Shown here piece after piece: positions 1-10,602 of a stretch of 64,000 nucleotides of DNA. The notes below the pieces were generated by a model. The model worked only from the letters and a program-made list of their open reading frames with translations, searched no databases and had not been told where the DNA came from. The translations under genes and the position numbers were made by a program. Each line of letters starts with the position of its first letter. The first letter of the stretch is position 1. The stretch lies in contig CADCXD010000004.1 in the NCBI GenBank assembly GCA_902806575.1, positions 930,001-994,000 on the forward strand, read 5' to 3'. The stretch comes from Jackrogersella multiformis (Eukaryota > Ascomycota > Sordariomycetes > Xylariales > Hypoxylaceae).

Positions 1-318
1 CATAATGTTTGGCAAGCACGAACCTATGCTTTACCCTAAGGCAGCTAGCTACGGTACCTAACATAGCACTGTAAGTGCCTAGGGTTGACAGAATTAGCGT
101 GGGGTAATGGCGGGGCACAGAACCTACACACACTATGGTACCAGCTAACTTAACTAATGCTCCCAGCTTTTAATTATTTTCGTCAAACTTAACTTAAACT
201 ATATCTCGGGGCGCAAGCCAAAAGTTAACAACCAACTTTCATTTCTTAACTTTCCTTTCTTCACAACACACCAAAAAGTTTTTTTTATTAAACCATAACC
301 CAAAAAAACCTTGACGTG
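1..318. other. Intergenic, 5' of the RUS-family gene
   Basis: No gene is supported here. The last 100 bases are AT-rich with poly-T and poly-A runs and probably hold the promoter and leader of the gene that starts at 319. A GTG codon at 316 is in frame but the ATG at 319 is the natural start. Confidence 0.5.
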
Positions 319-1710
319 ATGGAGGACCATCAATCTGACCATCAACCTGAAGACCTCGACCGAGGCAGTATCGATGGTAGAGACATCGAGGAGAAGGCCC
401 CCGAAGACCTGATTCAACCTTACAAGTTCCCGGTTCTGAAGCTTCTCCATGCCTTTGATGGCTCTCACAACATGGCGTCCTACGACAATGATGGCAAGCC
501 TGTGACGCGTAAGACCTTCCACAGCTACTTTGGTGAGCTGATGGACGTCTTTCTCCCGGTCGGATACCCTGATACTGTGACGCCCGACTACACGCCTTAC
601 CAGATCTACGTATGTTGCTACACTCCTACCTAGTCCCCACGTGATTTCTTATATGTTTGCTTACTTACACCTATTTTTTTTCAGGATTCTCTCCAGGCGT
701 TCTCCAGCACTATCGCTGGATTGCTGTCGTCCCGAGCAGTCCTCCAGGGCTTCGGTGTTGGCGACTCGGCCTCTTCGGCAACCGCAGCTGTCCTTCTCAC
801 GGTGCTGCAGGAGTCGACCGGCAGACTCGCCACGATCGTCTTTGCCCACCAATGTGGCCAGGCCATCCAGGCGGAGTGTAAGTTCTATCGATTCTTGGCC
901 GATATCGTGAATGACGCGGCTCTGTTTCTCGATATCTTTGCCCCGGCGCTGCCAACTTACCCCAAGATCCTGGCCCTCTGTGCGGCCGGCATCCTGCGTG
1001 CTCTCTGCGGCGTCTCTGGTGGAGCTGCCAAGGCCGAGCTCAGTGCTCACTTCGCCAAGAACGGCAACTTGGCCGAGCTCAACGCCAAGGATGGCAGCCA
1101 GGAGACCGTCATCAGCCTCCTGGGCATGCTGGTCGGGAGTCTGCTCCTCCAGTATGTGCACAGCAAGGAGGCGGTCTTGTCCTGGATGATCGTCCTTGTC
1201 AGCATTCACCTATCTACCAACTACCAGGCGGTCCGCTCAGTGCAGATGCGTACGCTCAATCAGCAACGATTCAGTATCGTCCTGCGAGAGTTATTTGCTG
1301 GAAGCTCCGAAGTCATCACCCCGGAACAGGTTGCAGCCAAGGAGAGCATTCTGTGGTGGTCTCGTAAGGACATCTCGAATGCCGGCATCTCACTTGCAAA
1401 CAGACTCCCTCGACTGAACGAGATCCCGACCGAGCAACTTTATGAGTTCGACGATGCTCAGTACGTCATCGTCTACACGGGCAAGGGAAACCAGACGATC
1501 TGGATGAAAGAAGAAGCAGAGGAGTGGCAAGTCGCACAAGCGTATTTCGAAGCCTACGAACGACTATTGTGGGGCAGTGCCACGCGCTGCGACTTCGAGG
1601 ACCCGATGTGGTCTCGTTTCATCGATGCTGGTTGGGACCTACAGACCAACGCTCTCGAGACGGGCTCACGTATTCGCATCGTCGTGGGCAAGGTACATGA
1701 CAATTTTTAG
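319..1710 (+). CDS. RUS-family (DUF647, root UVB-sensitive-like) protein
   Basis: Two exons, 319-609 and 685-1710, joined in phase 0 across a 75-base intron with a GTATGT donor and a T-rich CAG acceptor, give about 438 residues. The ATG at 319 follows an A-rich leader. The middle carries the hallmark DUF647 block: FAHQCGQAIQAECKFYR near residues 146-162, then an alanine/glycine-rich hydrophobic stretch ending GVSGGAAKAELSAHFA, where plant RUS proteins are also most conserved. Plant RUS1/RUS2 act in UV-B response, auxin transport and vitamin B6 homeostasis; the biochemical activity is unsettled and the fungal role is not established. A C-terminal domain with YVIVYTGKG follows. The hydrophobic central segments suggest membrane association. 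The family call is firm, the function open. The gene converges on the heme lyase gene downstream. Confidence 0.88.
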
Positions 1711-2097
1711 TTCTCGATCGCAGAACCATGGAGGGAGGGAAGGGATTGGCAGGAAATAGGTGAATGGTTCTCTTTGCCAGGGGAGTATTAAGGCGTCATG
1801 GAAAACCGGCCTGAATTGCACTATACCCCATGAATTTCGCGATGATTTCCGGGCCATAAGCCCCAAGGGTTAGATTCGACAAATGACAATTGATTTTTCA
1901 CAGCACGATGCACGCGTGAAGCCGTAGTTAATGAATGGGGATCCCTCTATACCTATGCCGTATATATACCAAACCAAACGCCATGCTATAACGAGTACCA
2001 GAACACGCATGCCCGTAGTCCATAGTATACATTAGTATCTACTGCAAACACCGCTCAACTCACTCACCGACGGCCCAAAGCTCATCCTAAGCAGTCT
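1711..2097. other. Intergenic between convergent genes
   Basis: The two neighbouring genes converge here, so this stretch should hold both 3' ends. It contains a TATATATA run near 1961. No gene or RNA is supported. Confidence 0.5.
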
Positions 2098-3250
2098 CTA
2101 CACCAAGCCAGTAGCTCGCATAGCGCGCATCTTGATGCCCTCCCAGGTATTCAGCTTCGGCCGCACGTCGAGGTAGAAGGACAGCTTGCCGGCGGCAGTA
2201 CCCGCAGCAGCGCTGTTCCGCCCGGCGTAGAAGTCGATGACATACTCGATCTCCTTGCCGCACCTGTCGATGACCCAGTCGTGCCGGTCGAAGGGCGCCT
2301 GGTACCCCAGCAGGGTGTTGACGCGGGCCTTGGGCGACATGCGCGTGCTCAGGCCGGAGAAAGAATGCAGGCGCGGGCCGCCGCAGCTGTATTTCTCACA
2401 GCACTACGTTAGCCTTGATCCCATATCACGAACCCAGCCCAGCTAACTCAGACTGTCTAGACTACCCAAACCGAACTACATCGAATTACACCAAACGAGC
2501 GTCCAGACATATGGGGACGACCGGAAGAAAGAAAGAAAGTCAGACGCACCTCGACGCCCTAAGCCAGGGCTCCTCCCACTGCTTGATCTCGGCCCAGGCG
2601 CGCTCGTTGACGGCGTTGTGGATGGGGACGACGGCGCGCATGTCGGCGGCGCGCGGGTCGTGGCCCTTGCGCTTCATGGCCTCGAAGAACATCCTCTCCG
2701 ACGGGTACACCCAGTTGCCCGAGGCCGCGTCCGCGCCCGTCTCCTGCTCCGTGTTGGCGGGCCGCGCCGCCGCCGCCGCCTCGCCGTCCGCCGGCTGGGA
2801 GGACCGCGGGATCGTCGACACTTCCCGCTCCGTGGCTAGGGGCGAGGGCCGCGCGGGCGTGGGGGGTGTCGAGGGGGAGGCGCTGTTGCTGCTCGACCAG
2901 AAGGGTAGGCGTGGGAGGTATGACGTCCATTGTGATGATGAGGAGGGGGAGGGGCTCGACGCTGTGGGTTGTGCGCTTGGAGACGAGGGGACAGGTGCGG
3001 GCGTTGCGCGAGCGGCTTGTTGCATCCACACTTCCCGCGCCCTGTGGTCTACGGGACAGCTCTCGGGATCCTCTTTCGACGCGGCGCTCGGAATCGGGGG
3101 GTGTGATGGCGGTAGCGATTGTGACGACAGCTCTCCCTCCGAGCTAGCTGCCGCCGCTGCTGCTGCTGCTCGTGCTTGCGACATCCATGCCTCCCTGCTC
3201 TGGTGGTCGACCGGACATGCGGGTTGCGATTGGGCCTTGGCGTCCGACAT
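2098..3250 (-). CDS. CYC3: Cytochrome c heme lyase (holocytochrome c synthase)
   Basis: Attaches heme covalently to apocytochrome c in the mitochondrial intermembrane space. Exons on the minus strand are 3250-2550 and 2386-2098 (donor GTGCGT, acceptor CAG), 329 residues. The splice joins WLRAS to CGGPRLHSF, as in the family. Diagnostic blocks are NWVYPSERMFFEAMKRKG, PRLHSFSG, PFDRHDWVIDRCGKE and YVIDFY, the last carrying the conserved histidine region. Two CPV heme-binding motifs lie in the N-terminal part, near residues 12 and 65. They are followed by about 85 residues of low-complexity Ser/Pro/Ala linker, longer than in yeast Cyc3. Fungi often have a separate cytochrome c1 lyase (Cyt2). I favour the cytochrome c enzyme but cannot exclude Cyt2 without a tree. 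The large GC-rich exon produces spurious antisense ORFs. Confidence 0.9.
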
Positions 3251-3984
3251 GGTGAGTGCAGCCCGGTGCGTCGTGATGGTCCCACCTAGGGATATTCATA
3301 TAACTACCTGTTACGAAAGAATAAAGAAAGGAAAAGAAAAACCGAGTCGTAAGACTGCCTAGGTAGGAATCATGGTGTTGAGGTCATTTTCGGCCGGTGA
3401 ATTCTCTAGTGCAGCAGGGCTAAATAATGAATAATGTCTTGATTAAAATTTCTTGGGTCGCGCAACGAATTGAATCTTTTCTTAGGCCCACTGTAAACTG
3501 TAACTGTTCTTGCTCTTACTAAATCGGAACCTGCCGATTGGAAACCGGGTAGAGGGGTAGGGGCCTGCAGCGGACCTAGTACAGTCGTTTAGGTGCCGGG
3601 CAGGTGCATCCAAATTGATATATGACCATATTTGCCTCCTTGTCTCCTTACGTAGGTACTAAGTATAGGTACCTACCTATCTTATATTGAAATATGCAGG
3701 TTCGATGTTTCGGTAGTATTAAATGGTATATCAAAACGTCACCACCTTACGTACCTAGGTAGGTATATAAGATCGGATTGCTTCCCCTTCACTTTTGTCC
3801 CTGATGGAAACGCTCTGTGCATGTAACCGACACATGCCGCTCATCTGCCCAAGCCTTCGAAGTTGATATCGATAGCTTCTTCTCCTTGACACCATGTATT
3901 GTAAATTACAATTCCAACCTTCAGCTAAGAATTCGTCATCCCTATGAATATCGTTTCTTCGTCATGTCATGCCAGCCCAGCCGT
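3251..3984. other. Intergenic with palindromic CCTAGGTAGG copies
   Basis: Promoter region of the heme lyase (minus strand) and 3' region of the decarboxylase. It contains two groups of the dispersed TACCTAGGTAGGTA-like repeat, at about 3652-3680 and 3751-3768. No gene is supported. Confidence 0.55.
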
Positions 3985-5136
3985 TTATGCCAAATGTTGG
4001 TCCGTCTTTATAGGGCCCTCTCCTACTCCGGTCATTATGATCCTGCTCACGCCGCCCTGGAGCAGACTTGACGTAGCTTCATCCAGCTGTACAGCCGCCG
4101 AGCCGTACGAACTCGCACCATCTTTCCAGCCATCCGTCCCTTGCAGCACGCTATAGAATGTTCCCAAAACCGGGCTACTATTCTCCTCTAGATAGTAGAC
4201 CACGGCGTTCGGTCCCGCGTCGAATGTATAAGCCGCCACAGTCTTGCCCGCAGCCGCGTTGATCGCCTCCACGGCTCTGACAGCGGCTCTGGACACGTCG
4301 TTCATGTAGTAGATCGGCGGATATGTATCCGCACAGCACGCGTGGAACGAGTTGGAATCCTTCATAGTCACCTCCGCGAACTTGGCAAAATCCCTATCCT
4401 TTACAGCCGCCTCCATCTTCTCCATATGGGCCGGAACGACATGGGAGATGCGCCGTTGAAACAAGTCGGATGTGCCGACGGTCTGCTGCATGCCGGAAGA
4501 CGAACTGACGCCCTTCTTAGCCGCGGAGACAACGAGCACAAGGGCCCGCATGTTCGGCCAGTGAGACGCCGGCGCGACCTCCACCGCCTTCGAGTCCAGC
4601 CCGTCGGCCTGCTCACCGCCTTGCCAAGCCACGTACCCGCCGAACAGACTGCGACAGGCCGATCCGCTGCCCTGACGGGCGATCAGGGAGAGTTCGGTAG
4701 GAGAGCTCGGGAGCTCGTAAAGATCCGCGATGGCGCGCACGAGGGCTGCGAAGCCGGCGGCCGACGAGGCTAGACCGGCGGCGGTCGGGAAATTGTTCTC
4801 GGAAACTATGCGGAGGGGCATGGCCGAGAGCTTGGGCAGCGACGGGTTGGCCGATTCGAGAGCAGCCCTTCGAGCACGAAGCTCCCGTAGACAAGCCTGC
4901 GTGCGAGCTCCCGTGATGTCGGAAGGTTCGCCATTGAGCGTCAGGCTATCTTCCTGGCCTTGGTAGGTGGCAGAGCACGTAGCGGTGGTGAGGGTTCGTA
5001 GGTCAGCTTGTGACAGGGTGACGGATAGCGACGAATTGGTAGGTAGGTTCAGTTTGGGATCCCGTTTGCCCCAGTACTTGACTACCGCAATGTTCACGGG
5101 AGCGGTGGTGCTCGCCTTGTAGATTTTATCGGCCAT
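3985..5136 (-). CDS. MVD1: Diphosphomevalonate decarboxylase (mevalonate pathway)
   Basis: Converts mevalonate 5-diphosphate to isopentenyl diphosphate with ATP hydrolysis and loss of CO2, the step feeding ergosterol, dolichol and other isoprenoids. One uninterrupted exon encodes 383 residues, close to the usual fungal length. GHMP-kinase-superfamily features are visible: the N-terminal APVNIAVVKYWGKRD motif (residues 12-26), the ATP-binding loop NNFPTAAGLASSAAGFAAL near 112-130, RQGSGSACRSLFGGYVAW near 152-169, and the catalytic-aspartate segment TFDAGPNAV near 302-310. The ATG at 5136 matches the conserved N-terminus (MADKIYKASTTAP). The gene is read toward the heme lyase with a 734-base gap. 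It is a cytosolic or peroxisomal housekeeping enzyme with no oddities seen. Confidence 0.96.
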   Translation of the reverse strand: MADKIYKASTTAPVNIAVVKYWGKRDPKLNLPTNSSLSVTLSQADLRTLTTATCSATYQGQEDSLTLNGEPSDITGARTQACLRELRARRAALESANPSLPKLSAMPLRIVSENNFPTAAGLASSAAGFAALVRAIADLYELPSSPTELSLIARQGSGSACRSLFGGYVAWQGGEQADGLDSKAVEVAPASHWPNMRALVLVVSAAKKGVSSSSGMQQTVGTSDLFQRRISHVVPAHMEKMEAAVKDRDFAKFAEVTMKDSNSFHACCADTYPPIYYMNDVSRAAVRAVEAINAAAGKTVAAYTFDAGPNAVVYYLEENSSPVLGTFYSVLQGTDGWKDGASSYGSAAVQLDEATSSLLQGGVSRIIMTGVGEGPIKTDQHLA

Positions 5137-5919
5137 CGTTTACGAATTTCGTGTGGGAATTCTGGTTTGTAGAAGTAGAAGAGACGGTAAGGTATCCTGG
5201 GCAGCTGTGATGAATGTTTTTTATTTATTAGCGGTGGAGGGGTAATGGAGCAATGGAGCTGATCGCCAGGGGGGACCTTCTCCACAGGGCCTGCCAGAAT
5301 AAGCCTAACCCATAATATGGCAGCAGCGTACTCGGCTACTACCTACCTGGGTAGCTGCCCGGGCTCCAGTATCACCTGCAGATATTGAAATCCCGATAGC
5401 GGGAGACTTCCACTGTAGATTTCGATTTTAACTTTTACATCATAAATCTCAACAACTCCAGGCCGTTACAACCACCTCATGTACCAATGAAAATCAAGCG
5501 AAGACATTTATCACATGATACAGTAGAGTAGGCAGTGTTAATGCGAGGTTATTCTTTTGTGAGGATTCGACCCCGAGTTTAAGCTGACATGGCTGTCAGA
5601 TTGTCGATGATCCATAAGGCACATATCTTACGGCGAGAAGCAGAGAAGATTCTCATCCTCATATATTAACACCGCGATATTTTATTAATCTGTCATAACT
5701 TCTTTTCCTAGCCCTCAGACCTCATACCCACAGACATTGTGATCTTTGTCATAACATGTATTCCCATAATACCTCCCCAAATCTTGATATAAATCATTTG
5801 CCCTTAATTCGTTTCTCCATGAACCATTCTGTAATCCAAAAGTTTTCCAATGTCCCATTTATAATGTCACTCCATTCCACAATAATAGACAGACTTCGAA
5901 CTGAACCATATCCGAGGCT
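5137..5919. other. Intergenic, no gene seen
   Basis: Upstream of the decarboxylase and downstream of the hypothetical gene. A CTACCTACCTGGGTAGCT copy of the dispersed motif sits near 5339-5356. The short ORF at 5756-5953 runs into the next gene's 3' end and is not supported. Confidence 0.45.
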
Positions 5920-7191
5920 CTACTTCCCATTCTTGGTTGGACTACCCTCATGATCATAGCGAGATCTTCTCCGTGTCATCTTCGGAGGCGGAGGCGGAGA
6001 CGGTAGGTAATACTCTTTCCTAGTCTTTTCCTCTCGTGTCGTCTCATTCTTCTCGTCATCCGTCGTATAAAGGTTAGTACCGCAAAAACGCCATGACATA
6101 GACATCATACAGTCATCATCCGTCTCCTTATATATATTCTCTTCATCAACCCACATCTTTCCTGTCTTCACGTAGTTCGTCAAGATAGCTCCGTCAGCAC
6201 GACACGCCTCGTGCTCGCGTCGTTCTAGGAAACGAACCATCTTCTGTACAAGCCAGGTCGGGTAGTGGGGTTCGTCCGTCTCGTCGTTTTGGTCCTTCCT
6301 TATCCAGAACCTCCCCTTTCTCTCGAGATGGGTCCAGATTGTCTCAAACCTGAGGCCTATGAACTCGGGCATGCTGGTTAGGAAGATTGGACTGGCGACC
6401 CCGCGCGCTACACAGACGCGGGTTGTTGCTACTATGATGTTAAGCTCGACAATTGACCTGCAGAGCGAGCAGTCGTTTTTGTGCGGGCTGGTGGTTTTGG
6501 GTTCTTCGCCGAGGCTAGATGTACTCTCGTTTCCAGTGTCACTCGAATATCTGGTATCGGTGCTACTGATGCATGTATTCCGTGGCGTTCGACAATCAGG
6601 AATGCGAAACCGAATGGGCCGATTAAGGTCCCCCCGATCCGGGTTATGATATACTTCAGCTACGGGCTCACTAGCGCCAGCCATGGCCAGTGCTGTTGGG
6701 GAGTAGAAGATTTCGTCGTTTGGATGTCGGCCAGGGGAAGAGGCGCCGCCAGTTGGCGATCTACGCGGGCTACGGTTGGGGGCCCCCTCCGCCCACTCTC
6801 GAGGGAGCCCGTAGTCGCAGTGCTCGAAGTTTTTCGGAAGTTCTTCTCGAATATCATCTTTCAGAAGCCGACGGACGTGGTCGTCCAGACGGACATGGCG
6901 ATGGGAACTGATGTTGGCGAATCGGAAGGGGTTGGAGATAGGGGTTTTGATCCTCGCGTAGATCTCGTCCCAGACTTTCTGCTTCTTCTTGTGATCGACG
7001 CTCCCGTTGGTCACGAAGAGGTCTGATATATCGGGCGACACGAGGGTGCGAAACATGGTGCACAAGCCCTTCTGGGAATCGGACAGATCTTGGAACGGAT
7101 CTTGCTCGCGTGTGAAGATGTAACGTAGCAGTCTGTGGTGGTGGTCCATCATGTCCAGAGTCTGGACGAGGCGCTTTCCGGTGAGCAACAT
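5920..7191 (-). CDS. Hypothetical protein, no recognised domain
   Basis: A long open frame on the minus strand. The frame stays open to 7302, but the first ATG is at 7191, giving about 423 residues; an upstream exon is possible. I recognise no family. The first 130 residues look folded (hydrophobic/charged alternation, IFTREQDPFQDLSDSQKGL, WDEIYARIK). Residues about 140-250 are Ser/Pro/Arg-rich and probably disordered. A second ordered stretch contains CSLCRSIVELNIIVATTRVCVARG and FETIWTHLERKGRFWIRK. The tail is very charged, with PPPPPK and an Arg/Lys-rich end that could be a nuclear signal. No signal peptide or membrane segment is evident. The length of the frame makes chance unlikely. Confidence 0.6.
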   Translation of the reverse strand: MLLTGKRLVQTLDMMDHHHRLLRYIFTREQDPFQDLSDSQKGLCTMFRTLVSPDISDLFVTNGSVDHKKKQKVWDEIYARIKTPISNPFRFANISSHRHVRLDDHVRRLLKDDIREELPKNFEHCDYGLPREWAEGAPNRSPRRSPTGGASSPGRHPNDEIFYSPTALAMAGASEPVAEVYHNPDRGDLNRPIRFRIPDCRTPRNTCISSTDTRYSSDTGNESTSSLGEEPKTTSPHKNDCSLCRSIVELNIIVATTRVCVARGVASPIFLTSMPEFIGLRFETIWTHLERKGRFWIRKDQNDETDEPHYPTWLVQKMVRFLERREHEACRADGAILTNYVKTGKMWVDEENIYKETDDDCMMSMSWRFCGTNLYTTDDEKNETTREEKTRKEYYLPSPPPPPKMTRRRSRYDHEGSPTKNGK

Positions 7192-8368
7192 GTTGGCCGG
7201 TGAATGGGATACTCGTATGATAGTTTGTTCGCTGTGGCGGCAGTTAACTTTGGGTTGATGGGTGATAGCACAGCGTGTTTTTTTGGCAGGCAAGAGCTCC
7301 AAAGGTAGAGTCGGATATAAAAAAATGATATAAGTGCCTATTATTAATACGATTCAATCTCACAGGACTTTTGAAATCGATGTTTGAGTATTGTCATCAG
7401 TCCTTTGACCACTCTGTGGAATGTTAGAGGTATTGTGTTCGAAAGAAGTCAGGATGATCTATATAGTAAGCACTGACGGAGAGGACTAAAATAATGATTG
7501 ACAGGCACCTTTCTCCGGTGTGTTCACTGGTATTAAGCTTAAACCGTCCGAATATATTTTGAACCTACCTGCCACCCATCACCAAAACTCAATTTGAATA
7601 GCCGAAGCCCGACGATTAAATACTAACGAGTACATTGGTTACTTTGTTATTGATACTATTCATTCCTAAACTGATCGGTCTAGTCTTGTGTTCAATGTAT
7701 TAAGATTCTCTCTCTCTGGTTATATATATCCCTTTCTATGTAGGAAGCCACGAATTGAATGTTTCCAAATACACCAACTTATAAGGATGATGAGGACAGT
7801 ATTGAGTTGTCGACGTCGTGTCGTCAGAGACTAGGTAAGATGGGATGACATCTGACAACAGCACCAGGAATGTCAGAAACGTCCGTGTCTACAGCTTGGC
7901 TAGACCATCCAGAGAAGAAGGTTAAAGAGCTGCATTCAATATGCTGATAAAAGCCGTGAGGGTTGCCGGCGGCCGAAACCTTAAAGGGAAAGGTGAAAAT
8001 ACGAAAAGGGGGGGAAAGGCGGATCAGCGGGTTTGGGTAGGAGAAATTATCGCAACATATCACCTATGAAATAATTACCTATTAACTGAAGAAGATGGGT
8101 ATCCAGAAAGTTTTGGTTCTTTTGAAACCTAGTCACTCATATACTGATTACTCGTAAGGGGTCAGCTAGGTAGTTTGGGGTCTGTGTGAAGCCAAGATCC
8201 CTTCATCGTAGAGAATGTATTTAACAGGATTTTGAACACGTTGAAGACATCATAGACGTAGCATGTCATAATCTTATATTAGAGTTTTATCCTTATATAC
8301 GTGAAGTGGCTAACGTGATCACAAGTATATTGATCATGCAAATGCAAGTTTCGTTCTTCCTTCGCCAA
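7192..8368. other. Intergenic, AT-rich, no gene seen
   Basis: Holds the 5' side of the hypothetical gene and the 3' side of the phosphatase. A short TC-microsatellite (TCTCTCTCT near 7707) and a TATATATA run near 7722 are present. The minus-strand ORF 7824-8063 has no recognisable content. Confidence 0.45.
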
Positions 8369-10602
8369 TTAAGGTCCAGTGTACGTAAACCATTTGCCAG
8401 TCTCCGTGTCATATGTTAAGTTTGAGTGTGTAGTCGTGCCGCCCTTTAGGCTACCAGTCTCTACGTTCCCGACAGCAGGAGAACCGTTAGTTCGATGCAA
8501 CTTGTTCTCGCCGGCAAAGACTGTGAAGTTCGCCAGGGGAATCTCGTACCCGTTACGGAGAGCGGTCGTAGGAATGCCGAAGAAAGCTGCGTCTACCTTT
8601 TCATGAGTTATGGTTAGCTCATAGTAGCCTCGGTAGTACAGCTCCTGCCACTGTAGCTCGGCGTTTGCTGCGGTCAGCACCTCGGAATAAGTGATAGCAG
8701 CATCTAGCGTGACGTTCTGCCCGGCCGGCGATGGGGAGCTAACAGCTGACCCTGCGAACTCAACCCCCATTGACCCAGAGCCTGTTGCCGGGTCGTACGG
8801 GTGCTCATCGAGCCATACGAGATCCGACACCCAGGACGCGTGTGAATCTCCCGCCAGGAAAACATTATTTCCTATGTTGTTCTCATATATGGTGTGAAAC
8901 GTGCGGTTACGGTTGGCCTGATATCCGTCCCATTGGTCGTAATTGTAAGGCAGGTCCGCACCGGTGCTTGCGCTCGAATTTATTCGACTGAAGATAATCT
9001 GATTACCGATGACACGCCACGTAGCACCTCTCGTCGAACTTTCACGCAGAGTACGGTAAAACCAAGCTTCTTGACGCGGTCCCATAAGAGTTCGGCTAGC
9101 ATCGTTGTAGATCTCGCCAAGATATTCGGTGTTCCAATACACATCAGTAATGGCCCGGTCGTACTGCCGAGTGTCGAGCATAACGAGATCAAATAAATTG
9201 CCAAACTTGAAATCGCGCCAGATTCTTAGATTGTCATCCATATCGACTTGTCGAATAGGCACTAAAAATGACCTCATTAGCAAGGAACGCATGTTACATG
9301 ATATCCACAACTCACTCCATTCGAAATATGCCCGGACAGCGTTCATCTTTCGTTGATCAACCGATACGCCCCCGTCCATTATAAATGACTCTTCAGTATT
9401 GTTCATATGAGAGGAGCCGCTGCGCCAAGTGTTATCGGCGACCTCTAGTATCGAATACAGTCAGTTAAGAATACTACCTGCGTTCCAAAGGGAGTTATTA
9501 ACATACCATGGTCATCCCACACAGCTATCCAGGGGAAGTTCTGATGGCTCGCGAGCAAATCTAAGTCAGTTCGGTAAGTGGCGATGCGTTTTCGATAATC
9601 GTAGAGACTACAAGCACATTAGATACGCATAGCCTCATACCACTAGACACTACATACGTAAGTATCTCCCGATCTGGGAGCGGAATTCGATCATAAGAAT
9701 TGCCCCAACCATATTCGCCATTGGCATATTCGTATATGTAATCACCAAGGTGGATCACATAATCGACAGAATCTTTCCTGACCGGATTACCGTATGCGTT
9801 GAAGAAACCAAACGCTAGATTTCCTTATTAACCTAGGCACTGAAAACACTACCAATTGGTTTGACGAGAGCTCACGATAATTGCTGCAGGAGTACACGGC
9901 AAGCCTTATGGGCTCAGACACTTCGCAGTTAGCGGAAGGAATTGTCTTGGTACGGCCAATAGGTGAGGTATTGTTTGAGTTGCACACGTTGAATTGATAA
10001 TCTGATGATAGGTACAATCAGTAACCCCTAACTTGGTGTTCTTTGATAATATGGAGCTAAAATATGTCATTACTTACAGTAAGTTGTAGAAGGCTTTAGT
10101 TTCTTGGCTTCAACCTACAGTATTCATTAAATATTAAAATACGAGAATTTTAGAGCGTGACTCTTACCTTGACTGTATAATCGATATCAGAACTGGTATA
10201 CGCAGTTCCGGAGTCCACGGCATCCTGGAATGATTCTGAAGTACTGATCTTCCAAGCAACGCAGACTGGCTGGTTACTTTTCGCAGCGTACTGCTCGGTT
10301 GAGTGATCGTAGAGAGGAACGTATCCCGACACAGTTACATTGCTCTTATTATTGTCACTATCCGGGGCTGCCCTCGTCCACAAGATGACGCTATCGTCGT
10401 AGGGGTCGCCCGAAGCAATCCCATGAGTAAAGTTGAGCTGACTCGGATCCCAAGGGGAGTTTCCATAGATCCTCTTAGCTACTTTACTAATTGATACACC
10501 TAACGATGCATGGTGCTTTGAAGGAGAGTCGTAGTTAAGATTGCCAGTGAAGGCTGCCGAGGCAATACCAGCGAAGGACAGGCAGCGAAAGCCACGAACC
10601 AT
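8369..10602 (-). CDS. PhoD-type alkaline phosphatase/phosphodiesterase, secreted
   Basis: Seven exons on the minus strand: 10602-10168, 10114-10078, 10001-9876, 9814-9658, 9607-9507, 9444-9316 and 9261-8369, total 1878 bases, 625 residues. Every junction restores a conserved motif: TYYYQFNVC, SCSNYPFGFFNAYG, REILTLYDYRKR, WDDHEVADNTW and FEWMPIRQVD. The PhoD metallophosphatase core is clear: GIASGDPYDDSVILWTR in the N-terminal domain, then HLGDYIYEY, WDDHE, GNQIIFS and LAGDSHASW, which supply the metal ligands. The protein begins with a hydrophobic stretch after MVRGFRC, a plausible secretion signal. The family cleaves phosphomonoesters or diesters outside the cell, in bacteria with Fe/Ca. 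It is divergent from an MFS transporter 1.8 kb away. Confidence 0.92.

Noticed and set aside
661..1209. 182-codon minus-strand ORF inside the RUS-family gene
   Set aside because: Shadow frame. The plus-strand protein has the conserved DUF647 motifs.
2415..3362. 315-codon plus-strand ORF over the heme lyase exon
   Set aside because: Overlaps a conserved exon on the other strand and has no domain.
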